From Gemmatimonadaceae bacterium (GTDB lineage Bacteria > Gemmatimonadota > Gemmatimonadetes > Gemmatimonadales > Gemmatimonadaceae), in NCBI GenBank assembly GCA_013361745.1, contig JABFXM010000247.1, forward strand, positions 1-6,174: a stretch of 6,174 bases of DNA, in the 5' to 3' direction. The notes under the pieces were generated by a model, which worked only from the letters and a program-made list of their open reading frames with translations, was not told where the DNA came from and did not search any database. Below, in pieces: positions 1 through 4,501 of this stretch (positions within the stretch are counted from its first letter, which is position 1; every line of letters begins with the position of its first letter). The position numbers were made by a program, and so were the translations under genes.

Positions 1-1283
1 CCGCTCACGTCGCGCAGCGAGCGGTCGTCCTCGACGCGATGGCGCAGCTCCTCGACCTGCATCTTGAGCTCGACCAGGCTGCGGAGGATGAACTCGAGCT
101 CGTGGCCGGCCACCCCCGACGAGCCGCGGACCACCGGGCCGACGTGCACGGGGAGGAGACGTCCGCCCTCGCGCAGCTCGCGCGGCAGGTCCTCGACGCG
201 CAGCTCGCGCGGCGGGGCGAGCACTACCATGCTCTCGATCAGGTTCCGCAGCTCGCGCACGTTCCCCGGCCACGGGTAGTCGCTCAGCACCTGCATCGCG
301 TCGGCGCTGATCCCGTGGAAGGGCTTCTCGTGGCGGCGCGAGAACTCGCTCACGAAGCGGCGCACGAGGATCGGGATGTCCTCGCGCCGCTCGCGCAGCG
401 GAGGGAGATAGATGTTGAGGACGTTCAGCCGGTAATAGAGGTCCGCGCGGAACTGTCCCTCGATCACGTGCTCGCGCAGCGCGCGGTTCGTCGCCGCGAC
501 GACGCGGACGTCGATGTCGATCGCCGCCGAGCTCCCGACGCGCGTCACCTCGCGCTCCTCGAGGACGCGGAGGAGCTTCACTTGCGTGCTCTGCGGGATC
601 TCCCCGATCTCGTCGAGAAACAGCGTCCCCCCGTCCGCGAGCTCGAACCTGCCTAACCGTCGCTCGGCGGCGCCGGTGAACGCGCCCTTCTCGTGACCGA
701 AGAGCTCACTCTCGAGCAGCGTCTCGGGAAGCGCGCCGACGTTCACGGCGATGAACGGTCCGGCGCGCCGACCGCTGAGCTGGTGGATCGCCCGCGCGAC
801 GAGCTCCTTCCCCGTCCCGCTCTCCCCCTCGATGAGCACCGTGCTCGACACCGGCGCCATCTGCTCGATCTTCACCATCACCTCGCGCATTGCCGGCGAC
901 TCGCCGATCAGCCCCGTCGCCTGCTGCAGGCGCCGCCGCTCGAGGATGCGCTTGATCGCGTCGAACACCTCGTCGACGTCCACCGGCTTGCTGAAGACGT
1001 CGAGGAAACCGGCGGCGCGCAGCCGCTCGTGCACCGCCGGCTCGTCGAGGTCGGCGAGGCCGACGACGGGGCAACCGTCCCAGAGCTGCTGCCGCGCGAT
1101 GCGGATGTTGGTGAGATCGACGAGCGCCCCCGTCATCACGCTCAGATCGGGCTTCTCGCGCGCGATCGCCGTCGGCAGGTCGTCCACCGGCGGGATGAGC
1201 GCGGTCTGGAAGCCGGCGCGCTCGAGCAGGCCGTTGAGCCGCGCCGCGGGCTCGAGGTCGGCGAGGGTGATGAGCACCTTCAC
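1..1283 (-). CDS. Sigma-54-dependent transcriptional activator with degenerate receiver domain (3' end outside window)
   Basis: NtrC-type activator that uses ATP hydrolysis to open sigma-54 promoters. Reading from a GTG start at 1283, 427 codons are present and the gene continues past position 1. Residues 1-115 form a CheY-like receiver fold ending in [10 protein letters not shown] (K99), but the usual phospho-Asp position is Thr51 (PDLSVMTGA, 45-53) and the acidic pocket is reduced (LADLEP, 7-12). The AAA+ domain is complete: Walker A GESGTGKE (153-160), the sigma-54-contacting GAFTGA loop (200-205), Walker [14 protein letters not shown] (218-230), sensor [10 protein letters not shown] (259-267), R-finger region around 279-285 and sensor [12 protein letters not shown] (338-347). 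A charged, probably coiled-coil linker follows (about 394-427). The Fis-type helix-turn-helix expected downstream lies outside the window. The start overlaps the mogA stop as GTGA, which suggests translational coupling. Family identity is certain; target genes are unknown. Confidence 0.97.
   Translation of the reverse strand, partial: MKVLITLADLEPAARLNGLLERAGFQTALIPPVDDLPTAIAREKPDLSVMTGALVDLTNIRIARQQLWDGCPVVGLADLDEPAVHERLRAAGFLDVFSKPVDVDEVFDAIKRILERRRLQQATGLIGESPAMREVMVKIEQMAPVSSTVLIEGESGTGKELVARAIHQLSGRRAGPFIAVNVGALPETLLESELFGHEKGAFTGAAERRLGRFELADGGTLFLDEIGEIPQSTQVKLLRVLEEREVTRVGSSAAIDIDVRVVAATNRALREHVIEGQFRADLYYRLNVLNIYLPPLRERREDIPILVRRFVSEFSRRHEKPFHGISADAMQVLSDYPWPGNVRELRNLIESMVVLAPPRELRVEDLPRELREGGRLLPVHVGPVVRGSSGVAGHELEFILRSLVELKMQVEELRHRVEDDRSLRDVS
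651..659 (+). repeat. Dispersed GCCTAAC motif, copy 1 (variant GCCTAACCG)
   Basis: Lies inside the sigma-54 activator gene, where its complement CGGTTAGGC supplies a TTA Leu codon (Leu210, right after the GAFTGA loop). TTA is a very unusual codon in such GC-rich DNA. Confidence 0.55.
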
Positions 1284-1804
1284 GGAGCGCCCTGCCCCGC
1301 CGAGCCGTGCTCGGTGACGCGACCGCGCAACACGTCGCAGGCGTGATCGACGATCGGCTCGAGCGCAGCGAGGCCATCGCGCACGCCGTTAGGCGACCCC
1401 GGGAGGTTGACGATTAGCGTCGTGCCGCGCACACCCGCGATGCCGCGCGAGAGCGCCGCCTTCGGGAACCGCTCGACCGAGAGCACGCGCAGCCGCTCGG
1501 CGATCCCCGGCGCCTCGCGCTCGACCACGGCGCGCGTCGCCTCGGGAGTGACGTCGCGCGGAGAGAGACCGGTGCCGCCGGTGGTGAGCACGAGATCGGC
1601 TTTGGCCTCGTCGCAGAGCGGAAGGAGCGCGCGCACGATCGCGAGCGTCTCGTCGGGCACCAGCACGCGCGAGGCGAGCGTTGCACCACGCGCCTCGCTC
1701 CACTGCGCGATCGCGTCCCCCGACGCGTCCTGCCGCTCGCCGCGCGAGCCCGCGTCGGAGACGGTGACGATCGCGACGCGGAGCGGTGTCGTTCCCTCCG
1801 TCAC
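1280..1804 (-). CDS. MogA/MoaB-family molybdopterin adenylyltransferase
   Basis: 174-residue protein of the MoaB/Mog family, which in molybdenum cofactor synthesis activates molybdopterin by adenylylation before metal insertion. Seen directly: the N-terminal strand [20 protein letters not shown], the MPT-binding block [17 protein letters not shown] (74-90) with its acidic residues, and the C-terminal loop [13 protein letters not shown] (133-145). Length fits the family's usual 160-190 residues. The GTG start at 1804 is 4 nt beyond the gcvT TAG stop, and its own TGA overlaps the next gene's GTG. A GTTAGGC word just upstream provides only a weak AGG ribosome-binding match. Another GCCTAACGG word encodes Pro138-Asn139-Gly140 in the active-site loop; that position varies within the family. 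No other Moco gene is in the window, so MogA and MoaB cannot be distinguished by context. Confidence 0.93.
   Translation of the reverse strand: MTEGTTPLRVAIVTVSDAGSRGERQDASGDAIAQWSEARGATLASRVLVPDETLAIVRALLPLCDEAKADLVLTTGGTGLSPRDVTPEATRAVVEREAPGIAERLRVLSVERFPKAALSRGIAGVRGTTLIVNLPGSPNGVRDGLAALEPIVDHACDVLRGRVTEHGSAGQGAP
1386..1394 (-). repeat. Dispersed GCCTAACGG motif, copy 2
   Basis: Inside mogA, coding Pro138-Asn139-Gly140 of the NLPGSPNG loop. Identical to copies 3 and 4 over 9 bases. Confidence 0.55.
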
Positions 1805-1806
1805 GC

Positions 1807-1815
1807 GCCTAACGG
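1807..1815 (+). repeat. Dispersed GCCTAACGG motif, copy 3
   Basis: Spans the gcvT end: read on the minus strand it is CCGTTAGGC and its TAG is the gcvT stop codon. It lies just before the mogA GTG start. Confidence 0.55.
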
Positions 1816-2069
1816 TGCGAAGCCTTCTTGTAGAACGGCGGCTTCACCACCGTCGCGGGGACGCGCTTGCCGCGGATCTCCACTTCGAGCGTCGAGCCCT
1901 CGCGCGCGCCCTGCGTCGGCAGGTAGCACATCCCGATCGGTGTGCCCAGCGACGGGCTCAGCGTCCCGCTCGTGACGACGCCGCTCGGCGCGTTCTCGTA
2001 GAACACCGGGTAGCCGTGGCGCGGGAAGGCGCGCTCTCCGCTCGTGAAGCCGACGAGCTTCTTCGGCAC
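1809..2069 (-). CDS. gcvT: GcvT C-terminal barrel domain, separated by amber codon; possible separate translation unit
   Basis: Contains the C-terminal GcvT barrel domain: [20 protein letters not shown], then [22 protein letters not shown], then a [18 protein letters not shown] end. In ordinary T-proteins this is residues about 283-370 of one chain. It is in the same frame as the upstream segment (2921 minus 2069 is divisible by 3), so there is no frameshift. A GTG at 2069 lies 9 nt after the TAG, and AGGAG at 2080-2076 is 6 nt before that GTG. Termination followed by reinitiation could therefore give an 86-residue partner protein. The alternatives are amber readthrough, a recent nonsense mutation (AAG or CAG to TAG), or a base error. 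The final TAG stop lies inside a CCGTTAGGC motif. Confidence 0.85.
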   Translation of the reverse strand: MPKKLVGFTSGERAFPRHGYPVFYENAPSGVVTSGTLSPSLGTPIGMCYLPTQGAREGSTLEVEIRGKRVPATVVKPPFYKKASHR

Positions 2070-2078
2070 GCCGCGCTC

Positions 2079-2081
2079 CTA
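2079..2081 (-). other. In-frame amber (TAG) codon at the GcvT domain boundary
   Basis: Codon 281 of gcvT reads TAG between Gln280 and the Glu-Arg-Gly-Val that starts the C-terminal domain. Homologues usually have Lys or another polar residue here, one base change away (AAG to TAG; CAG is also one step away). TAG ends several other genes in this window as a normal stop (4502-5149, 5587-5889, 3064-3672 and gcvT itself), so general reassignment is unlikely. Confidence 0.9.
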
Positions 2082-2921
2082 CTGCTGCTGCAGCACCTCG
2101 CGCCCGACGAACTCGCCCTTCGCGAGCTTCACCAGCCACTGCAGGTTCGCCTCGAGCGGCGTGACCGTGTCGTCGATGTCGTTGCCGTAGAGCGCCATCC
2201 CCATCTCGAGCCGCAGCGAGTCGCGGCAGCCGAGTCCCGCCGGGGTGACGTCGCCCTTCGCGGTGAGCTCGCGCCAGACGTGCTCCGCGCGCGCGGGGTC
2301 GAAGTAGAGCTCGAAGCCGTCCTCGCCGGTGTAGCCCGTGCGCGAGACGATGACGTTCTTCACCCCTGCGACGGTGCCGACCGTGAAGTGGTAGTACTGG
2401 ATCGCCTCGAGGTCGACGTCGGTGTGGCGGGCGAGGATCTGCTGCGCCTTCGGCCCCTGCAGCGCGAGGAGGGCGATGTCGTCGCTGATGTCCTCGAGGG
2501 TCGCGTCGAAGCGCGGGAGATACTTCGAGATGTGGTCGAAGTCCTTCCGGATGTTCGACGCGTTGACGACGATCATCAGGTGATCGGCGAAGCGATAGAC
2601 GAGGCAGTCGTCCTCGATCGTGCCGCGCTCGTTGAGGATCGTCGAGTAGTGCACCTGGCCGACGGCGAGCTTCGCGACGTCGTTCGTCGTCACGTAGCTG
2701 ACGAACTCCACCGCCTGCGGGCCGCGGACAATGAACTCGCCCATGTGGCTGACGTCGAACAGCCCGGCGCCGGTGCGCACCGCGTTGTGCTCTGCGGTGA
2801 TCCCGGTCGGGTACTGCACGGGCATCTCGAACCCGGCGAAGGGGACGATCTTCGCGCCGAGCGCGGTGTGGATCGAGTGGAGCGCGGTGCGCTTGAGGGT
2901 CGCGGTCGAGTCGGAAGCCAT
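2079..2921 (-). CDS. gcvT: Aminomethyltransferase GcvT (glycine cleavage T-protein), N-terminal segment ending at in-frame amber
   Basis: T-protein of the glycine cleavage system. It transfers the aminomethyl carbon from lipoyl-GcvH to tetrahydrofolate, releasing ammonia. The 280 codons from ATG 2921 cover the catalytic folate-binding domain: FAGFEMPVQYPTGI (28-41), GLFDVSHMGEF (53-63), VVNASNIRKD (118-127), LALQGP (152-157), GYTGEDGFELYF (196-207), and GLGCRDSLRLEMGMALYGND (229-248). Codon 281 is TAG, where family members normally read through (…QQQ-K-ERGV…); the same frame continues to 1809 with the missing C-terminal domain. Without the TAG the protein would be 370 residues, typical for GcvT. 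No strong Shine-Dalgarno precedes the ATG, and no alternative in-frame ATG, GTG or TTG lies upstream. Whether the two parts are made separately or as one chain cannot be told from the sequence. Confidence 0.95.
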   Translation of the reverse strand: MASDSTATLKRTALHSIHTALGAKIVPFAGFEMPVQYPTGITAEHNAVRTGAGLFDVSHMGEFIVRGPQAVEFVSYVTTNDVAKLAVGQVHYSTILNERGTIEDDCLVYRFADHLMIVVNASNIRKDFDHISKYLPRFDATLEDISDDIALLALQGPKAQQILARHTDVDLEAIQYYHFTVGTVAGVKNVIVSRTGYTGEDGFELYFDPARAEHVWRELTAKGDVTPAGLGCRDSLRLEMGMALYGNDIDDTVTPLEANLQWLVKLAKGEFVGREVLQQQ

Positions 2922-2991
2922 CGGGTCGGTCAGAGAGAGGAAGGACCCGGAATATGACGGATTGGCGGACCTCCTTCCAGTCGGGAAAGGC

Positions 2992-3028
2992 GAAGCCGCC
3001 GGGCTGGCAGCGCCAACCCGACGGCTTC
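2992..3028 (-). terminator. Long hairpin between the FMN-barrel gene and gcvT
   Basis: A 17-bp stem (2992-3008 with 3012-3028) has a 3-nt loop and two G-U pairs when read on the minus strand. It lies 35 nt after the stop of the 3064-3672 gene and about 70 nt before the gcvT ATG. Minus-strand sequence after it (GCCTTTCCCG) has only a three-T run, so it is an imperfect intrinsic terminator or a transcript-stabilising hairpin. No glycine riboswitch core was recognised in this leader. Confidence 0.6.
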
Positions 3029-3063
3029 GATAGCAGTGAGCGGCAATGCTCGCCGTACGCGCG

Positions 3064-3672
3064 CTAACGCGCCTCGCTGCCCTTCTTCTGTTCGCGCGCG
3101 GCGGCGCCGCGGATCTCGGACTCGGTGATCGTGCGGACGTCGGCGACCTTCGGCGCCGAGCCGGTGATCATCCCCTTCACGACCTCGAAGAGGACGAGCG
3201 GGATCGGGCGATCGGTCTTCGAGTAGGTGACGAGCTGCGCCTCGACGAGGATGAGCGCGATGCGCTCGTCGTTCGGGCCGCCGTCGCGGCGCGGATTGCC
3301 CTCTTCCTCGGGAAACCACGCCTTCCAGTCGGGCTTGTAGAGACCGTGGATCAGGTCGCGGTCGCGGCTGATGATCGCCTTCCCGGCGACGGAGACCCAG
3401 TCGCGCGTGCGATCCTTGTAGTAGCTGACGTTGACGTGCGGGTCGTTGGCGATCTCGTCGAGCTTTCCCTCGAACCAGCTCGTGACGAACCAGAGGTCGG
3501 TGCCCGCGGTGCGGCGCTGCGTCTGCATCGCGCGCGAGACGAGCTGGCCGCCGGCGCGGCGCGTGGTGAGCATCGCGACCTCGATCCCGTCGATGAGCTT
3601 GTAGAGATCATCGAGCTTCTTGTCGGTCGGGACGGCGTCGTCGCGGTTGGCTCGGTCTGGATTCTGGGCCAT
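3064..3672 (-). CDS. Pyridoxamine-phosphate-oxidase-like FMN-binding split-barrel stress protein
   Basis: 202-residue cytoplasmic protein of the general-stress-protein-26-like branch of the PNPOx split-barrel superfamily, members of which bind FMN, FAD or related cofactors. Start ATG 3672 is chosen because AGGAG (3682-3678) lies 5 nt upstream and family similarity begins there. Visible features are a helical start KKLDDLYKLIDGIEVAMLTT (18-37), strand-rich SRAMQTQ and TDLWFVTS (58-65), KLDEIANDPHVNVSYYKD (70-87), WVSVAGKA (92-99), the LYKPDWKAWFPEEE block (111-124) and a C-terminal strand pair ending in KGMITG. These match the stress-protein family rather than biosynthetic PdxH, whose substrate-binding signature is absent. 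Its TAG stop is in GCGCTAACGCG. It lies directly downstream of the peroxiredoxin on the same strand but behind a strong hairpin. Its exact role is unknown; a link to oxidative stress is inferred from context. Confidence 0.92.
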   Translation of the reverse strand: MAQNPDRANRDDAVPTDKKLDDLYKLIDGIEVAMLTTRRAGGQLVSRAMQTQRRTAGTDLWFVTSWFEGKLDEIANDPHVNVSYYKDRTRDWVSVAGKAIISRDRDLIHGLYKPDWKAWFPEEEGNPRRDGGPNDERIALILVEAQLVTYSKTDRPIPLVLFEVVKGMITGSAPKVADVRTITESEIRGAAAREQKKGSEAR

Positions 3673-3677
3673 CGTCG

Positions 3678-3682
3678 CTCCT
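3678..3682 (-). promoter_or_regulatory. Shine-Dalgarno AGGAG deciding the start of the FMN-barrel gene
   Basis: AGGAG on the minus strand sits 5 nt before ATG 3672. It selects this Met over the in-frame upstream Met at 3726, whose extra 18 codons would run back through the terminator hairpin. Confidence 0.8.
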
Positions 3683-3691
3683 GCAATGTGA

Positions 3692-3731
3692 AAACGGTGG
3701 AGGCGCCATCGTCCGGCGCGCTCCACCGTTT
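3692..3731 (-). terminator. Rho-independent terminator of the peroxiredoxin gene
   Basis: A perfect 11-bp stem, AAACGGTGGAG (3692-3702) with CTCCACCGTTT (3721-3731), is extended by 5 further G-C pairs past a one-base bulge, with loop ATCGTCC. Read on the minus strand it begins 25 nt after the peroxiredoxin stop and runs into GTTTTCAC, giving a short T tract. It ends only 10 nt before the Shine-Dalgarno of the next minus-strand gene, so it may also work as an attenuator. Confidence 0.82.
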
Positions 3732-3755
3732 AGCACGACGCGTGCCCTCCGCCGC

Positions 3756-4229
3756 TCAACCGGCGATGTGCGCGACTGCCTTCGCGACTTCGTCGGCGTG
3801 CCTCTCCGGCTTCACCTTCTCGAACACCTTCGCGATGCGTCCGTCGCGGTCGATGACGAAGGTGGTGCGGAGGTTTCCCCAGTACTTGTGGCCGAACATG
3901 CTCTTCTCAGCCCAGACGCCGTACGCGTCGGCGACGGCGTGGTCGGTGTCGGCGATGAGCGTGTACGGAAGCCCGTACTTCTCCTTGAAGCGGCAGTGCG
4001 AGCGCTCGTCGTCGGGGCTGACGCCGAGAATCACCGCATCGAATCCCTCGAACCGAGGGAGGGCGTCGCGGAAGCCGGACGCCTCGATGGTTCAGCCGGC
4101 GGTGTCGTCCTTCGGGTAGAAGAAGAGGACGACGGGCTTGCCACGGAGCGAGGAGAGCCGGAGTTGCTCGCCGGTGTCGGTGGTCGCGGTGAAGTCGGGC
4201 GCTGGTTGGCCTTCGTGCGGTATCGTCAT
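3756..4229 (-). CDS. bcp: BCP/PrxQ-type peroxiredoxin, probable selenoprotein (UGA at the peroxidatic Cys)
   Basis: Thioredoxin-fold thiol peroxidase that reduces H2O2 and organic hydroperoxides. Read with TGA 4094-4092 decoded, it is 157 residues, the normal BCP length. Start ATG 4229 gives the family N-terminus MTIPHEGQPAPDF; no good Shine-Dalgarno is seen. Motifs: LRGKPVVLFFYPKDDTAG (28-45), then codon 46 = TGA where BCP has its peroxidatic Cys (usually TPGCT..A), then TIEASGFRDALPRF, ILGVSPDD, SHCRFKEKYGLPYTLIAD, AYGVWAEKSMFGHKYWG and RTTFVIDRDGRI. The frame is unbroken on both sides. The nearby resolving Cys of many BCPs (five residues on) is Ser51; the only ordinary Cys is Cys79 in the helix where PrxQ proteins carry an alternative resolving Cys. 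Selenocysteine at residue 46 is the best reading. If it is not decoded, the product is a 45-residue dead fragment. Confidence 0.9.
4044..4085 (-). promoter_or_regulatory. Candidate bacterial SECIS hairpin(s) downstream of the UGA
   Basis: Two stem-loops follow the UGA inside the coding sequence. Proximal: GGCGTCC (4083-4077) pairs with G-(bulged C)-GACGCC (4069-4062), apical loop GGCTTCC, starting 15 nt after UGA. Distal: TCCCTC (4060-4055) pairs with GAGGGA (4049-4044), loop GGTTC, starting 37 nt after UGA. Bacterial SECIS elements are hairpins roughly 16-37 nt downstream with a G among the first two loop bases. The proximal one fits best (loop begins at the 16th base, starts GG); the distal one lies at the edge. 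GC-rich DNA forms hairpins easily, so this is supportive only. Confidence 0.5.
4092..4094 (-). other. In-frame UGA, predicted selenocysteine codon 46
   Basis: TGA stands at the catalytic position of the peroxiredoxin, between Ala-Gly and Thr-Ile-Glu-Ala. Cys codons are TGC and TGT, so TGA is also one base from Cys. TGA is a normal stop in mogA, argF, the 5203-5418 gene and at the end of this same gene, so any decoding must depend on local context, as selenocysteine insertion does. Confidence 0.75.
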
Positions 4230-4310
4230 CGGTTCGATCGAGGATCGCGAGCGGCTCGGTCCGTCGGGGCGCGGCATGCGGCGGAACGGCTGCCGCGTGC
4301 AGCCGGCCAC

Positions 4311-4326
4311 TGCGAATGTAGCGCCA
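4311..4326 (-). promoter_or_regulatory. Weak sigma-54-like promoter candidate upstream of the peroxiredoxin gene
   Basis: On the minus strand TGGCGCTACATTCGCA matches the -24/-12 pattern TGGCAC-N5-TTGC with one mismatch in each half and correct GG-to-GC spacing of 12. Transcription would start about 70 nt before ATG 4229. TACATT inside it could alternatively be a sigma-70 -10. GC-rich background makes chance matches common. Confidence 0.25.
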
Positions 4327-4367
4327 GTCGGGCGAAGGGGCGTGTCCCGGCCACGACCCGAGCCGGT

Positions 4368-4376
4368 CCGTTAGGC
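4368..4376 (-). repeat. Dispersed GCCTAACGG motif, copy 4
   Basis: Lies in the divergent intergenic region. It is part of CCGTTAGGCAGA, which recurs 42 bp on as CCGTAAGGCAGA (4410-4421), 11 of 12 bases identical. Confidence 0.55.
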
Positions 4377-4420
4377 AGAAGGCCGCGACGGAAAGACGGC
4401 GCGATCGAACCGTAAGGCAG

Positions 4421-4440
4421 AGTGTGCTCCAGGTCACACT
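4421..4440. promoter_or_regulatory. CRP/FNR-like palindromic operator
   Basis: AGTGTGCTCCAGGTCACACT is a perfect 6-bp inverted repeat with 8-nt spacer. Its core TGTGC-N6-TCACA (4423-4438) agrees with the CRP-family consensus TGTGA-N6-TCACA at 9 of 10 bases. It lies in the divergent region between the peroxiredoxin gene and the 4502 gene, about 32 bp upstream of a -24/-12-like site. Which regulator binds it is unknown. Confidence 0.45.
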
Positions 4441-4470
4441 CGGGCTCGACAGGCTCAGGATGGGTTCGAC

Positions 4471-4486
4471 TGGCACAACTGGTGCC
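4471..4486 (+). promoter_or_regulatory. Sigma-54-like -24/-12 promoter candidate for the 4502 gene
   Basis: TGGCACAACTGGTGCC has a perfect -24 box TGGCAC and TGC at the -12 position, with GG and GC correctly 12 nt apart. Transcription would begin near 4497, leaving only about 5 nt before ATG 4502, so the mRNA would be nearly leaderless; this weakens the call. The same bases contain GGCAC-AACTG-GTGCC, an inverted repeat that could instead be an operator. Confidence 0.35.
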
Positions 4487-4501
4487 CTATCTCGTGGTCC
4501 T

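Noticed and set aside
39..1377. Several open frames of 180-220 codons on both strands across the left end
   Set aside because: All overlap the minus-strand sigma-54 activator, whose AAA+ motifs are unmistakable in another frame.
1407..2957. 516-codon plus-strand open frame antisense to mogA and gcvT
   Set aside because: Arg/Val/Asp/His-rich low-complexity translation with no domain; it is the GC-rich shadow of well-supported minus-strand genes.
2965..2977. Plus-strand CGGACCTCCTTCC resembling the 3' end of 16S rRNA
   Set aside because: No other 16S similarity around it; it is simply the complement of a Shine-Dalgarno-like sequence.
2922..3063. Glycine riboswitch upstream of gcvT
   Set aside because: The conserved glycine aptamer core sequences are not visible; only a long hairpin and an orphan Shine-Dalgarno are present.
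4092..4094. Frameshift explanation for the broken peroxiredoxin
   Set aside because: The frame is identical on both sides of the TGA; only one codon is affected.
3046..4415. Long plus-strand open frames antisense to the FMN-barrel and peroxiredoxin genes
   Set aside because: Composition typical of antisense shadows; the minus-strand proteins carry recognisable family motifs.
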